Assembly (NCBI RefSeq): GCF_014117215.1
Contig: NZ_JACGXS010000001.1
Coordinates: forward strand, 1,212,730-1,276,729
DNA length: 64,000 nt
Direction of reading: 5' to 3'
DNA from: Stenotrophomonas tumulicola
GTDB lineage: Bacteria > Pseudomonadota > Gammaproteobacteria > Xanthomonadales > Xanthomonadaceae
Shown: one piece after another, positions 48,680 through 58,682 of the stretch
Position numbering within the stretch: position 1 is the first letter of the stretch
How the letters are laid out: the number at the start of each line of letters is the position of its first letter
The notes under the pieces: model-generated
The model's database searches: none
Told to the model about the DNA's origin: nothing
The model's input: the letters and a program-made list of their open reading frames with translations, nothing else
Made by a program: the position numbers and the translations under genes

Positions 48680-49054
48680 ATGCTGCACGCCCCGATCACC
48701 TTCGAACCGATCACCGAGCTGACCCGCACCACCGCCTCGTCGGTGAAGGAACACTGGCGCAAGGTCATGCAGGAAGTCCGCGACCAGCGCATGGTGGTGG
48801 TCACCAACCACAATGAACCGCAGGCGGTGATCATCTCCGCCGACCAGTACCGCGCCCTGCAGGCCAAGGTCGAAGACCTGGAACAGTCCCTGCTGGAGCT
48901 GCGCAGCCAGGCACCGGCGCTGGACGAACTGCGCCAGGGCTTCGATGAACGCCTCGCCGTGCTGCAGCAGGCCCAGGCCGGTGAACGCGCGCGCGACCTG
49001 CTGCGCCGCCCTGCCCGCCTCGGCGGCAAGCTCAAGGCCGGCACCGGCTACTGA
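48680..49054 (+). CDS. Phd/YefM-type antitoxin
   Basis: This 124-residue protein has the Phd/YefM N-terminal fold (SSVKEHWRKVMQEVRD, then MVVVTNHNEPQAVIISADQY), followed by a long coiled helix and a basic tail (RARDLLRRPARLGGKLK). The ATG at 48680 has GGAG seven bases upstream; earlier in-frame codons lie in the promoter. It overlaps the zeta-type toxin gene by one base (TGATG). Phd antitoxins usually pair with Doc or RelE-type toxins, so the partner here is unusual. Confidence 0.85.
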   Translation: MLHAPITFEPITELTRTTASSVKEHWRKVMQEVRDQRMVVVTNHNEPQAVIISADQYRALQAKVEDLEQSLLELRSQAPALDELRQGFDERLAVLQQAQAGERARDLLRRPARLGGKLKAGTGY

Positions 49055-49692
49055 TGGCGCGTCCGTTCCTGTATGTGCTGGCCGGGGTCAACGGCGCCGG
49101 CAAGAGCTCCATCGGCGGCCATCTGTTGCGCGAAGCCGGCCTGGACTGGTTCAACCCGGACACCTTCGCCCGCGCCCTGTGCCACCAGCTGGGCATGTCC
49201 CAGCCGGAGGCCAACGGGCAGGCCTGGCAGGAAGGCGTCAACCGACTGCAGGCCGCGCTTGCACGGGGCACCAACCATGCCTTCGAAACCACGCTGGGCG
49301 GCAATTCCATCACTGCGATGCTGCACGAAGCCAGCCGCACCCATGACGTGCTGATGTGGTTCTGCGGACTGTCCAGCCCGGAACAGCACATCGCGCGGGT
49401 CAAGGCGCGGGTGCAGGCCGGCGGCCATCCCATCAATGAAGCCGATATCCGCCGCCGCTGGCCGCTCGCACAGCAGAACCTGATCGGCCTGATGCCGGTG
49501 CTGGCCGGGCTGCAGGTCTACGACAACAGCAGCGAGGCCGAACCTGGCGAGGCCGTGCCGGATCCGCAACTGGTGCTGCAGATGGGCGATGGGGCGTTGG
49601 AATGGCCGGCAGCCGATGATCTGGCGCACCTGCGGCAGACGCCGGAATGGGCGATCCCGTTGCTGGAGGCGGCGCTGCGCATGCCGCGGTGA
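49054..49692 (+). CDS. Zeta-type toxin (P-loop kinase family)
   Basis: This 212-residue P-loop protein has Walker A GVNGAGKSS at residues 11-19, then DWFNPDTFAR and FETTLGGNS, which match zeta toxins. Zeta toxins phosphorylate UDP-N-acetylglucosamine and so block wall synthesis. The SSPEQHIARVKARVQAGGH segment is also typical. It is directly coupled to the Phd-type antitoxin. A non-toxic nucleotide kinase role cannot be excluded from sequence. Confidence 0.83.
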   Translation: MARPFLYVLAGVNGAGKSSIGGHLLREAGLDWFNPDTFARALCHQLGMSQPEANGQAWQEGVNRLQAALARGTNHAFETTLGGNSITAMLHEASRTHDVLMWFCGLSSPEQHIARVKARVQAGGHPINEADIRRRWPLAQQNLIGLMPVLAGLQVYDNSSEAEPGEAVPDPQLVLQMGDGALEWPAADDLAHLRQTPEWAIPLLEAALRMPR

Positions 49693-49716
49693 CGGGCGTG
49701 CCTGGTGTTTTTTGCC

Positions 49717-49789
49717 GGTGACGGGCATGGCCCGTCACTACCTGGCGCCGTGCCGTTTGAGCTGGTGACGGGCATGGCCCGTCATTACC
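49717..49789. repeat. Two SMAG-type palindromes between the toxin and the BCCT gene
   Basis: Inverted-orientation elements (GACGGG/CCCGTC) at 49717-49742 and 49764-49789, with a half-element remnant near 49688-49704. The second contains the TAA stop of the BCCT gene within its GTAA head (read on the - strand). Confidence 0.8.
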
Positions 49790-51329
49790 TGGCGTCGGGG
49801 TCGGTGCGCAGGGCGCGCAGCAGGCCCAGCATGTAGAACGCCAGGGTGAACGAAAACGGCAGGCCGCACAGCACCACCGCCGTCTGCATGGCGCCGAAAC
49901 TGCCCGCCAGCAGCAGGCCGATGCTGACAACGGTGATCACCACCGCCCAGAACACCCGCAACCAGATCGGCGCATCGTGGCCGTCCTCCACGCCCCCGTC
50001 CACGCGCCGCGTACACAGGTTGGCGATCATCAACGCACCCGAATCCACCGGGGTCAGGAACAGCACGAAACCGATCACCACGGCGGCGCCGGCAACATAC
50101 GGTGCCCCGGGCAGATACTCCAACAACTTGAACAGCGTCATCGCGGCATCGGCCTTGGCCACCTCGCCCAGCACCGCCTGGCCATGGTTCAGCACCAGGT
50201 CGATGGCGGTGTTGCCGAAGATCGACAGCCACGCCAGGGTGAAACCCAGCGGGATCAGCAACACGCCCAGGATCACTTCGCGGATGGTGCGCCCACGCGA
50301 AATACGTGCCACGAACAGGCCGACGAAGGGCGCCCAGGCGATCCACCAGGCCCAATAGAACAGCGTCCAGCTGCCCAGCCAATCGCGGCCTTCCGGCTGG
50401 TTGAGATAGATGTCAAAGCTCTTGCGCACGAAGGACGCCAGGTAGTCACCGGTGTTCTGCACCAGCCCATCCAGCAGGTGCAGCGTCGGCCCGGTCACCA
50501 GCACGAACAGCAGCATCAGGCACAGCAGGCGCACGTTGAGGTTGGACAACCAGGCGATGCCCTTCTCCACCCCGGCCATCACCCCGATGGTGGCCACCAG
50601 CATCATCGCCAGCACGACCGCCACCAGCACCTGCGGCGTGTCCGGCACCCCGAACAGATACACCAGGCCGGACTGGACCACCAGCGCCCCGATGCCCAGG
50701 TTGGTCACCATCGAGATCAGCGTTGCCAGGATGCCGAAGCCATCGACCATGTCACCGATACGGCCGTGGATGCGCTCGCCAAAGATCGGGTACAGCGCCG
50801 ATCGCAGTGCCAGGGGCAGGCCGCGGCGATACGCAAAATAGCCCAATGCGACACCTACCAAGGCATACAGCGCCCAGCCGTGCAGGCCCCAGTGCAGGAA
50901 GGTCAACGCCATCGCTTCGCGGCTGGCCGCGATGGTGCCGCCCTCCTGGTCCGGCGGGGTCAGGAAGTGGTCCAGCGGCTCATAGGCGCCGTAGTACAGC
51001 AGGGCAATGCCGATACCGGCAGAGAACAGCATCGACACCCAGGGCACATAGCCGAAGGCCGGCGATTCCTCGTCATGGCCCAGGCGGATGGCGCCGTAGC
51101 GGGAAAACGCCAGCCACAGCACGAAGCCCAGGCAGGCCACCATCAGCAGCATGTACCACCAGCCGAAGGCCGCCGAGACCTGGACCTGCGCCGCCTGCAG
51201 CCAGTGCTCGCTTGCCTGGGGATGCAGCACCGTAAGCAGGCCCAGCACGCCGATGGACAGGGCCGAGCTGAGGAAGACGAAACCGTTCAACCGCAGGGGC
51301 GAGGAAGCAGAGGTAGCGGTGGAAGACAT
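49785..51329 (-). CDS. BCCT-family choline/glycine-betaine transporter
   Basis: This 514-residue carrier has about 12 helices and the BCCT marks: GYVPWVSMLFSAGIGIALLY, HWGLHGWALYALVGVALGYF and the Trp-rich WTLFYWAWWIAWAPFVGLF. It is divergent from betI-betB-betA and shares their BetI-type operator, so choline is the likely substrate, as for BetT. It is shorter than E. coli BetT, lacking the long C-terminal osmosensing domain. The stop codon lies in a SMAG-type repeat. Confidence 0.9.
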   Translation of the reverse strand: MSSTATSASSPLRLNGFVFLSSALSIGVLGLLTVLHPQASEHWLQAAQVQVSAAFGWWYMLLMVACLGFVLWLAFSRYGAIRLGHDEESPAFGYVPWVSMLFSAGIGIALLYYGAYEPLDHFLTPPDQEGGTIAASREAMALTFLHWGLHGWALYALVGVALGYFAYRRGLPLALRSALYPIFGERIHGRIGDMVDGFGILATLISMVTNLGIGALVVQSGLVYLFGVPDTPQVLVAVVLAMMLVATIGVMAGVEKGIAWLSNLNVRLLCLMLLFVLVTGPTLHLLDGLVQNTGDYLASFVRKSFDIYLNQPEGRDWLGSWTLFYWAWWIAWAPFVGLFVARISRGRTIREVILGVLLIPLGFTLAWLSIFGNTAIDLVLNHGQAVLGEVAKADAAMTLFKLLEYLPGAPYVAGAAVVIGFVLFLTPVDSGALMIANLCTRRVDGGVEDGHDAPIWLRVFWAVVITVVSIGLLLAGSFGAMQTAVVLCGLPFSFTLAFYMLGLLRALRTDPDAR

Positions 51330-51422
51330 TGCGTTGTCTCATCGATCCTGGAGGCACAGGGTCCCGGCCGGATCGGGGGGCGGGACCAAGGCGTGGGGGC
51401 GCGGACGCATCCTACGCTTTTA

Positions 51423-51442
51423 TTGATTGAACGTTCAATCAA
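51423..51442. promoter_or_regulatory. BetI operator and divergent bet promoters
   Basis: A perfect 20-bp palindrome with core TGATTGAACGTTCAATCA lies between the BCCT gene and betI. On the + strand TTGAAC (51428-51433) and TATAGT (51450-51455), 16 bases apart, form a promoter that the repressor would block; the - strand has a TTGAAC/TAGGAT pair through the same site. Confidence 0.8.
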
Positions 51443-51500
51443 CAAAAAGTATAGTGATCCCCATGGCCGGATGACCGGCGCGCCATCCATGGAGTGACCA

Positions 51501-52091
51501 ATGCCGAAGAAAGGCGTGGAGCCGGTCCGCCGCGAACAGTTGATCCGGGCCACTTTCCAGACCATCGACGAGATCGGACTGGCCGACGCGACGGTCGCCA
51601 CCATCGCGCGCAAGGCAGGCCTGTCCACCGGCATCGTGGCGCACTACTTCGGCGACAAGGACGGCCTCCTCAATGCGGCCATGCGCCAGATCCTGCGCGA
51701 GCTGAAGGCTGCCGTGGCACGCTTCCGCGACACCTGCGCCGATGACCCCCGGGCCCAGCTGCGCGCCATCGTCGATGGCAACTTCGACGAAAGCCAGACC
51801 AACGGCACCGCCATGCGCGTCTGGCTGACTTTCTGGGCCGCGAGCATGCACCAGCCCGAGCTCGCCCGGCTGCAGCGCGCCAACGACCAGCGCCTGTATT
51901 CCAACCTCTGCCATCAGTTCAGGCGCGTCCTGCCGGCCGAGCCAGCCAGCCTGGCCGCACGCGGCCTGGCCGCGATGATCGACGGCCTGTGGCTGCGCGG
52001 CAGCCTGGTCGGTGGCGAGTTCAACGCCGACAGCGCCCGCCGCATCGCCTACGCCTACATCGACTTCCAGTTACAGGCCGGCGCGCTATAA
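51501..52091 (+). CDS. betI: BetI, TetR-family choline-responsive repressor
   Basis: This 196-residue TetR-family protein opens [18 protein letters not shown], with the HTH in [21 protein letters not shown], closely matching BetI. BetI represses the bet genes and is released by choline. It has GGAG six bases before the ATG, sits 58 bases after the palindromic operator and is first in the betIBA operon. Confidence 0.95.
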   Translation: MPKKGVEPVRREQLIRATFQTIDEIGLADATVATIARKAGLSTGIVAHYFGDKDGLLNAAMRQILRELKAAVARFRDTCADDPRAQLRAIVDGNFDESQTNGTAMRVWLTFWAASMHQPELARLQRANDQRLYSNLCHQFRRVLPAEPASLAARGLAAMIDGLWLRGSLVGGEFNADSARRIAYAYIDFQLQAGAL

Positions 52092-52137
52092 GCGCCTTGC
52101 CGCTGCCATCCCTCCCTTTCCCCTTCCAGGAGACCTC

Positions 52138-53613
52138 ATGTCCACGCCCCTGCCCCTGCAGCAGCTCTACATCCACGGCAAGCTGGTCGACGCCACCAGC
52201 GGCAAGACCTTCCAGAGCATCAACCCGGCCACCGGCGAGGTGATCGCCGAGGTGCAGGTCGCCAACAGGGAAGACGTCGAGCGCGCTGTCGCCAGCGCCG
52301 CCGAAGGGCAGAAGGTGTGGGCCGCCATGACCGCGATGGAGCGCTCGCGCATCCTGCGCCGTGCGGTGGACATCCTGCGCGAACGCAACGATGCGCTGGC
52401 CCGGCTGGAAACGCTGGATACCGGCAAGGCGCTCAGCGAGACCACCACGGTGGACATCGTCACCGGTGCCGACGTGCTGGAGTACTACGCCGGACTGGCC
52501 ACGGCCATCGAAGGCAACCAGGTGCCGCTGCGCGAATCCAGCTTCTTCTATACCCGTCGCGAGCCGCTGGGCGTGGTTGCCGGCATCGGGGCATGGAACT
52601 ACCCGGTGCAGATCGCGCTGTGGAAGTCCGCACCGGCGCTGGCCGCCGGCAACGCGATGGTGTTCAAGCCGTCCGAAGTGACCCCGTTGACCGTCATCGA
52701 ACTGGCGAAGATCTATACCGAAGCCGGGGTGCCGGATGGCGTGTTCAACGTGGTGCAGGGCCCGGGCCGTGACGTCGGCCAGTGGCTGACCGAACACCCC
52801 GTGATCGAGAAGATCTCCTTCACCGGCGGCGTGGAAACCGGCAAGAAGGTGATGGCCTCGGCCGCCTCGTCGTCGTTGAAGGAAGTGACCATGGAACTGG
52901 GCGGCAAGTCGCCGCTGCTGATCTGCGACGATGCAGGGCTGGAGCGTGCCGCCGACATCGCGGTGATGGCCAACTTCTTCAGTTCCGGCCAGGTCTGCAC
53001 CAACGGCACCCGCGTGTTCGTGCCACGCGCCATGCTGGCCGCGTTCGAGGCCGCCGTGGTCGAGCGCGTCAAGCGCATCCGCATCGGCGATCCACAGGAT
53101 GCAGCAACCAACTTCGGCCCGATGACCAGCTTCGCGCACATGGACAACGTGTTGCGCCTTATCGAGTCCGGCAAGTCCGAAGGCGCGCGCCTGCTGGTCG
53201 GCGGTGGACGTGCCACCGAAGGCGCGCTGGCCAAGGGCGCCTATGTGCTGCCGACCGTGTTCTCCGACTGCCGCGACGACATGACCATCGTGCGCGAGGA
53301 GATCTTCGGGCCGGTGATGAGCATCCTGGCCTACGACGACGAAGACGAAGCCATCCGCCGCGCCAACGACACCCATTTCGGCCTGGCCGCCGGCGTGGTC
53401 AGCCGCGACGTCAGCCGCGCCCATCGCATCATCCATCGCCTGGAAGCCGGCATCTGCTGGATCAACACCTGGGGCGAATCGCCGGCGGAAATGCCGGTCG
53501 GCGGCTACAAGCAATCCGGTGTCGGACGCGAGAACGGTATTTCCACGCTGGCCCATTACACCCGCATCAAGTCGGTGCAGGTCGAACTCGGCGATTACGC
53601 CAGCGTGTTCTGA
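52138..53613 (+). CDS. betB: BetB, betaine aldehyde dehydrogenase
   Basis: This 491-residue NAD(P)-dependent aldehyde dehydrogenase converts betaine aldehyde to glycine betaine. The catalytic Cys is C287 (SSGQVCTNG) and the general base is E253 (MELGGKSP). The ATG at 52138 has CAGGAGACC upstream. It lies 46 bases after betI. Confidence 0.96.
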   Translation: MSTPLPLQQLYIHGKLVDATSGKTFQSINPATGEVIAEVQVANREDVERAVASAAEGQKVWAAMTAMERSRILRRAVDILRERNDALARLETLDTGKALSETTTVDIVTGADVLEYYAGLATAIEGNQVPLRESSFFYTRREPLGVVAGIGAWNYPVQIALWKSAPALAAGNAMVFKPSEVTPLTVIELAKIYTEAGVPDGVFNVVQGPGRDVGQWLTEHPVIEKISFTGGVETGKKVMASAASSSLKEVTMELGGKSPLLICDDAGLERAADIAVMANFFSSGQVCTNGTRVFVPRAMLAAFEAAVVERVKRIRIGDPQDAATNFGPMTSFAHMDNVLRLIESGKSEGARLLVGGGRATEGALAKGAYVLPTVFSDCRDDMTIVREEIFGPVMSILAYDDEDEAIRRANDTHFGLAAGVVSRDVSRAHRIIHRLEAGICWINTWGESPAEMPVGGYKQSGVGRENGISTLAHYTRIKSVQVELGDYASVF

Positions 53614-53711
53614 ACCGCACGGCCCGGCGCCCGTCCCGGCGCGCCAAGCCGACCCGACACACCGCTGGCCGGATCCGCCCAGGCGCCCCGGCCACGCCGC
53701 AGGAGAAGACC

Positions 53712-55388
53712 ATGAGTACCCATAACGAATACGACTACATCATCATCGGCGCCGGTTCGGCCGGCAACGTGCTGGCCACGCGCCTGACCGAGGATGCCGA
53801 CGTCACCGTCCTGCTGCTGGAAGCCGGCGGCCCGGATTACCGGCTCGACTTCCGCACCCAGATGCCGGCGGCGCTGGCATTCCCGCTGCAGGGCAAGCGC
53901 TACAACTGGGCGTACAAGACCGACCCGGAGCCGCACATGAACAACCGCCGCATGGACTGCGGCCGCGGCAAGGGCCTGGGCGGTTCTTCGCTCATCAACG
54001 GCATGTGCTACATACGCGGCAACGCGATGGACTATGACAACTGGGCCAGCATGCCGGGCCTGGACGACTGGACCTATGCCGACTGCCTGCCCTACTTCCG
54101 CAAGGCGGAAACCCGCGATATCGGTCCCAATGACTACCACGGCGGCGACGGCCCGCTGCGGGTCACCACGCCCAAGGCCGGCAACAACGAACTGTTCGCG
54201 GCGATGATCGAGGCCGGCACGCAGGCCGGTTATCCGCACACCGACGATCTCAACGGCTACCAGCAGGAAGGCTTCGGCCCGATGGACCGTACCGTGACCC
54301 CGCGCGGCCGCCGCTCCAGCACCGCGCGCGGTTACCTGGACCTGGCCCGCGCACGCCCCAACCTGACCATCGTCACCCACGCGCTGACCGACCGCATCGT
54401 GTTCTCCGGCAAGCGCGCGATCGGCGTGGCCTGGCTGCGTGGCGAGCAGCCGCAGCAGGCGCGCGCGCGGCGGGAAGTACTGCTGTGCGGTGGCGCCATC
54501 GCCTCGCCGCAGGTGCTGCAGCGCTCCGGCGTCGGCCCGGCGGACCTGCTGCGCGGCCTGGGCATCAGTGTCGTGCACGACCTGCCCGGCGTCGGCGCCA
54601 ACCTGCAGGACCACCTGGAAATGTACCTGCAGTACGAGTGCAGGCAGCCGGTTTCGCTGGCCCCGGCGCTCAAGCTGCACAACCAGCCGGCGATCGGCGC
54701 CGAATGGCTGTTCAACGGTACCGGCATCGGCGCCAGCAACCAGTTCGAAGGCGGCGGCTTCATCCGCAGCAACGAAGAATTCGACTGGCCGAACCTGCAG
54801 TACCACTTCCTGCCGGTGGCCATCAATTACAACGGCTCCAATCCGATCAAGGCGCACAGCTTCCAGATGCATGTCGGTTCCATGCGCTCGCCCAGCCGCG
54901 GCCGCATCCACGTGCGCTCCACCGACCCGCGCGAACACCCGAGCATCCTGTTCAATTACATGTCGCACGAACAGGACTGGCGCGAGTTCCGTGATGCCAT
55001 CCGCATCACCCGCGACATCTTCGCCCAGCCGGCACTGGCCGCCTACACCGGCCGCGAGATCTCGCCCGGCAGCCAGCTGCGCACCGACGCGGAAATCGAT
55101 GCGTTCGTGCGCGAACATGCCGAGACGGCCTACCACCCCTCGTGCTCGAACAAGATGGGCAGCGCCGACGATCCGATGGCGGTGGTCGATGGCCAGGGCC
55201 GCGTGCATGGCATGCAGGGGCTGCGCATCATCGACGCCTCGATCATGCCGCAGGTGGTCACCGGCAACCTCAACGCGCCGACCATCATGATCGCCGAGAA
55301 GCTGGCCGACGTGCTGCGCGGACGCAGCCCGCTGCCGCGCAGCACCGCGCCGTATCATCGCGCCAACGGCGCCCCGGCCCGGAGGTAG
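53712..55388 (+). CDS. betA: BetA, choline dehydrogenase
   Basis: This 558-residue GMC-family flavoprotein oxidises choline to betaine aldehyde. It has the FAD motif [16 protein letters not shown] near its start, the GMC signature region [13 protein letters not shown], and the C-terminal His-containing [12 protein letters not shown]. The ATG at 53712 has AGGAGAAG upstream; the long open frame before it is only a shadow of betB. Its TAG stop is shared with the GTAG head of a SMAG element at 55385. Confidence 0.96.
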   Translation: MSTHNEYDYIIIGAGSAGNVLATRLTEDADVTVLLLEAGGPDYRLDFRTQMPAALAFPLQGKRYNWAYKTDPEPHMNNRRMDCGRGKGLGGSSLINGMCYIRGNAMDYDNWASMPGLDDWTYADCLPYFRKAETRDIGPNDYHGGDGPLRVTTPKAGNNELFAAMIEAGTQAGYPHTDDLNGYQQEGFGPMDRTVTPRGRRSSTARGYLDLARARPNLTIVTHALTDRIVFSGKRAIGVAWLRGEQPQQARARREVLLCGGAIASPQVLQRSGVGPADLLRGLGISVVHDLPGVGANLQDHLEMYLQYECRQPVSLAPALKLHNQPAIGAEWLFNGTGIGASNQFEGGGFIRSNEEFDWPNLQYHFLPVAINYNGSNPIKAHSFQMHVGSMRSPSRGRIHVRSTDPREHPSILFNYMSHEQDWREFRDAIRITRDIFAQPALAAYTGREISPGSQLRTDAEIDAFVREHAETAYHPSCSNKMGSADDPMAVVDGQGRVHGMQGLRIIDASIMPQVVTGNLNAPTIMIAEKLADVLRGRSPLPRSTAPYHRANGAPARR

Positions 55389-55453
55389 CGCCGGGCCATG
55401 CCCGGCGGATTTCGTATCTGCCGCTGCGCTCGCCGGGCATGGCCCGGCGCTAC
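55385..55453. repeat. SMAG dimer after betA
   Basis: GTAG-headed palindrome (CGCCGGG/CCCGGCG) at 55385-55407 and its inverted partner at 55431-55453. The pair can form one larger stem and may end the bet transcript. Confidence 0.82.
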
Positions 55454-55616
55454 GGAATGCTGTCCGTGACGGCCGGCGTTACGGAATGTCCGCCGGCCCC
55501 CACCGGCGGGCCTCTTCGCGTTTTCCATCCGGGACGGTATGCTGGGGCGGCTGGATCTGACGGATACTGGCTTTCGCACCACCCATCATCACCACTTGTT
55601 TCCTGGAGGGGGAATC

Positions 55617-57293
55617 ATGAGCCTGGAACGTCCCTGGTTGCAGAGTTATCCGAAAGGCGTGCCCGCCGAGATCGACGTGGACGAATTCCACTCTGTTTCC
55701 GCTGTCTTCGACGCCTCCGTGGCCAAGTATCGTGATCGCCCCGCTTACTCCAGCTTCGGCAAGGTACTCACCTATGGTGAGACCGATGCGCTGGTCGAGC
55801 AGTTCGCCGCCTACCTGCTGGGCGAACTCCAGCTCAAGAAGGGCGACCGCGTTGCGCTGATGATGCCCAACTGCCTGCAGTACCCCATCGCCACCTTCGG
55901 CGTGCTGCGTGCCGGCCTGACCGTGGTCAACGTCAACCCGCTGTATACCGCACGCGAATTGAAGCACCAACTGGTGGATGCCGGCGTATCGGTGCTGGTG
56001 GTGGTCGACAATTTCGGCGACACCGTGCAGCAGGTCATCGCCGACACGCAGGTCAGGCACGTGGTCACCACCGGCCTGGGCGACCTGCTGGGCGCCAAGG
56101 GCGTGCTGGTGAACTTCGTGCTGAAGTACATCAAGAAGATGGTGCCCAACTACAGCCTCAAGGGCGCGGTGCGGTTCCGCCAGGCCTTGAAGCTGGGCAG
56201 CCGCCACACCCTGCCGAAGGTGGAGATCGACCACGACGACATCGCCTTCCTGCAGTACACCGGCGGCACCACCGGCGTGGCCAAGGGCGCGATGCTGACC
56301 AACCGCAACCTGGTGGCCAACATGCAGCAGGCCTCGGCCTGGATCGGCGCATCGGGTATCGAGGCGGGCAAGGAGTGGGTCATCACCGCCCTGCCGCTGT
56401 ACCACATCTTCGCACTGACGGCGAACGGACTGGTCTTCATGAAGTTCGGTGGCTGCAACCACCTGATCACCAATCCACGCGACATGAAGGGGTTCGTCAA
56501 GGAACTGAAGGGCACGCGCTTCACTGCCATCACCGGCGTCAACACGCTGTTCAACGGCCTGCTCAACACCCCCGGTTTCGACGAAGTGGATTTCACTTCG
56601 CTGAAGATCACTCTGGGCGGCGGCATGGCGGTGCAGCGTTCGGTTGCCGAGCGCTGGAAGAAGACCACCGGCGTCACCCTGGTCGAAGCCTACGGCCTGA
56701 CCGAGACGTCACCGGCGGCCTGCATCAACCCGCTGGACCTGGCCGAGTACAACGGTTCGATCGGCCTGCCGATCCCGTCCACCGATGCCTGCATCAAGGA
56801 CGACAACGGCAACACGCTGGCCGTCGAAGAGGTGGGCGAACTGTGCATCAAGGGCCCGCAGGTGATGAAGGGCTATTGGCAGCGGCCGGAAGACACTGCG
56901 GGGGCCGTCGATGCCGACGGCTGGCTGCACACCGGCGACATGGCGAAGATGGATGCAGAGGGCTTCTTCTACATCGTCGACCGCAAGAAGGACATGATCC
57001 TGGTCTCCGGTTTCAACGTGTATCCCAACGAAGTCGAAGACGTGATCGCGATGATGCCCGGCGTGCTGGAAGTAGCTGCGGTGGGCGTGCCGGACGAGAA
57101 GTCCGGTGAGATCGTCAAGGTGGTCATCGTCAAGAAGGATCCCAGCCTCACCGCCGAACAGGTCAAGGAACACGCACGCGCTAACCTGACCGGCTACAAG
57201 CATCCGAAGATCGTCGAGTTCCGCAAGGAACTGCCGAAGACCAACGTGGGCAAGATCCTGCGCCGCGAACTGCGCGACGCCCCGCCCGCGTGA
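55617..57293 (+). CDS. rpfB: RpfB/FadD, long-chain fatty acyl-CoA ligase
   Basis: This 558-residue AMP-binding enzyme activates fatty acids with CoA. It has the P-loop-like [13 protein letters not shown], the YGLTETSP motif, [12 protein letters not shown] and a C-terminal [14 protein letters not shown]. In Xanthomonas RpfB is FadD-like; it supplies or recycles acyl-CoA and takes part in turnover of the DSF signal. The start is ATG at 55617 with TGGAGGGGG upstream. rpfF follows 346 bases later, separated by repeats and a terminator, so the two are probably not one simple operon. Confidence 0.93.
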   Translation: MSLERPWLQSYPKGVPAEIDVDEFHSVSAVFDASVAKYRDRPAYSSFGKVLTYGETDALVEQFAAYLLGELQLKKGDRVALMMPNCLQYPIATFGVLRAGLTVVNVNPLYTARELKHQLVDAGVSVLVVVDNFGDTVQQVIADTQVRHVVTTGLGDLLGAKGVLVNFVLKYIKKMVPNYSLKGAVRFRQALKLGSRHTLPKVEIDHDDIAFLQYTGGTTGVAKGAMLTNRNLVANMQQASAWIGASGIEAGKEWVITALPLYHIFALTANGLVFMKFGGCNHLITNPRDMKGFVKELKGTRFTAITGVNTLFNGLLNTPGFDEVDFTSLKITLGGGMAVQRSVAERWKKTTGVTLVEAYGLTETSPAACINPLDLAEYNGSIGLPIPSTDACIKDDNGNTLAVEEVGELCIKGPQVMKGYWQRPEDTAGAVDADGWLHTGDMAKMDAEGFFYIVDRKKDMILVSGFNVYPNEVEDVIAMMPGVLEVAAVGVPDEKSGEIVKVVIVKKDPSLTAEQVKEHARANLTGYKHPKIVEFRKELPKTNVGKILRRELRDAPPA

Positions 57294-57300
57294 TGTTTCC

Positions 57301-57482
57301 GTAGCGCCGAGCCATGCTCGGCGGATGGCAACCGCTGCGCTCGCCGGGCATGGCCCGGCGCTACATGGATCAACGCCGGGCATGACGCCGGTGATGGATC
57401 AACGCCGGGCGTGACGCCGGTGATGGATCGATGCCGGGCATGACGCGGTGATGGATCAACGCCGGGCATGGCCCGGCGCTAC
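57301..57482. repeat. SMAG dimer followed by a 29-bp tandem repeat array
   Basis: A GTAG-headed palindrome (57301-57323) and inverted partner (57342-57364) are followed by units starting at 57365, 57394, 57423 and 57451 (29, 29, 28, then merging into a SMAG half ending at 57482). The units share ATGGATCAACGCCGGGCATG, so the tandem appears to have grown from one arm of a SMAG element. It fills much of the rpfB-rpfF gap. Confidence 0.75.
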
Positions 57483-57507
57483 ATGGCCAGGATGAGCGAA
57501 ACATGAC

Positions 57508-57537
57508 AAGCCCGGGGCGGAAACGTCCCGGGCTTTT
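57508..57537 (+). terminator. Rho-independent terminator between rpfB and rpfF
   Basis: AAGCCCGGG (57508-57516) and CCCGGGCTT (57527-57535) pair around a 10-base loop, followed by TTGC. It suggests that rpfF is expressed from its own promoter, which must lie between here and 57640. Confidence 0.75.
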
Positions 57538-57639
57538 GCATTCGTGGCCACGGTGTCGGTGTAGCATCCGGCGAGTGGACCCGTTCGGCCCGCCGACCAC
57601 CGACCCACCCGCGGGCCAGCCGATGCTGAGGAACCTGCC

Positions 57640-58509
57640 ATGAGCACCATTGAAAAGCTGCCCGTCAACCGCCCTTACACCACCATCCGCGTCGAGGACA
57701 GCAACGACAGCGCCGCGCATTGGCTGTACATGCACGCTGATGCCGCCACCGGCATCCGTCCCTGCTGCCGCAAGGACATGCTCGATGAGATGTGGAGCTA
57801 CATGAGTGCCATCACCCGTGGCCCTGCCACGCGCCACGATGGCCGGCTGCGCCACTTCGTGCTGGCTTCCGATGCCAACGCCTACAACCTCGGCGGCGAC
57901 CTGGACCTGTTCACCAGGCTGATCCGCGAAGGCAACCGCGATCGCCTGCTCGCCTATGCCCAACGCTGCGTGGAAGGCGTGCACCACCTGCATACCGGCT
58001 TCGGCGGCGACATCCGCTCCATCGCGCTGGTACAGGGCGACGCGCTGGGTGGCGGCCTGGAAATGGCGCTGGCCTGCCATACCATCGTCGCCGAGGAAGG
58101 TGCCGGCATGGGCCTGCCGGAGGTCCTGTTCGGGCTGTTCCCGGGCATGGGCGCGTACTCCTTCCTGTGCCGCCGCGTCGCACCGCAGCTGGCCGAAAAG
58201 ATCATCCTTGATGGCCGCGTCTACAGTGCCGAGGAGATGCATGCGATGGGCGTGGTCGACGTGCTGGTGAAGAAGGGACAGGGCCGCAAGGCAGTCGAAG
58301 ACCTGGTCCGCCAGCACCAGCGCATCCCGCAGTCGTACCTGGCCATGAACGCCGCACGCAACCTGGCCCAGTCCGTGAGCTATGACGAACTGCTGGAGAT
58401 CACCAAGGTCTGGGTGGATTCCGCCCTCGCACTGGGCGACAAGTCGCTGCGCACCATGGACCGCCTGATCAAGGCGCAGACCCGCCGTGCCGGCCTGGAT
58501 GCCGCCTGA
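57640..58509 (+). CDS. rpfF: RpfF, DSF synthase (crotonase family)
   Basis: This 289-residue enoyl-CoA-hydratase-family enzyme makes the diffusible signal factor cis-11-methyl-2-dodecenoic acid, acting as both dehydratase and thioesterase. The two catalytic glutamates align exactly with those known in Xanthomonas: E141 (GGGLEMAL) and E161 (GLPEVLF). The first 70 or so residues differ strongly from the X. campestris protein as I recall it, while the C-terminal half is conserved. S. maltophilia has two rpf allelic types differing in this region; this could be the rpf-2 type (inference). It is convergent with rpfC. Confidence 0.94.
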   Translation: MSTIEKLPVNRPYTTIRVEDSNDSAAHWLYMHADAATGIRPCCRKDMLDEMWSYMSAITRGPATRHDGRLRHFVLASDANAYNLGGDLDLFTRLIREGNRDRLLAYAQRCVEGVHHLHTGFGGDIRSIALVQGDALGGGLEMALACHTIVAEEGAGMGLPEVLFGLFPGMGAYSFLCRRVAPQLAEKIILDGRVYSAEEMHAMGVVDVLVKKGQGRKAVEDLVRQHQRIPQSYLAMNAARNLAQSVSYDELLEITKVWVDSALALGDKSLRTMDRLIKAQTRRAGLDAA

Positions 58510-58564
58510 TCGCAGCCCTCCCCCGTGGGTCGATGCCGGATGTTCCGGCCGCTACACATTCCAT

Positions 58565-58618
58565 GTAACGCCGGGCCATGCTCGGCGACAGATTCCGCCG
58601 AGCATGGCTCGGCGCTAC
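58565..58618. repeat. Degenerate SMAG dimer between rpfF and rpfC
   Basis: A GTAA-headed imperfect palindrome at 58565-58587 and an inverted CGCCGAG/CTCGGCG partner at 58596-58618, between convergent genes. Confidence 0.7.
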
Positions 58619-58682
58619 GGACGGCATCGCCTGGCGTGACGTCATACGACGGCATCGCGTGGCATGGCGTCATGCGACGCCA

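Noticed and set aside
58548..58555. GCCGCTAC resembling a sigma-28 -10 after rpfF
   Set aside because: The sequence 11 bases upstream (GTCGATGC) does not resemble a -35, and it would direct transcription into a convergent gene.
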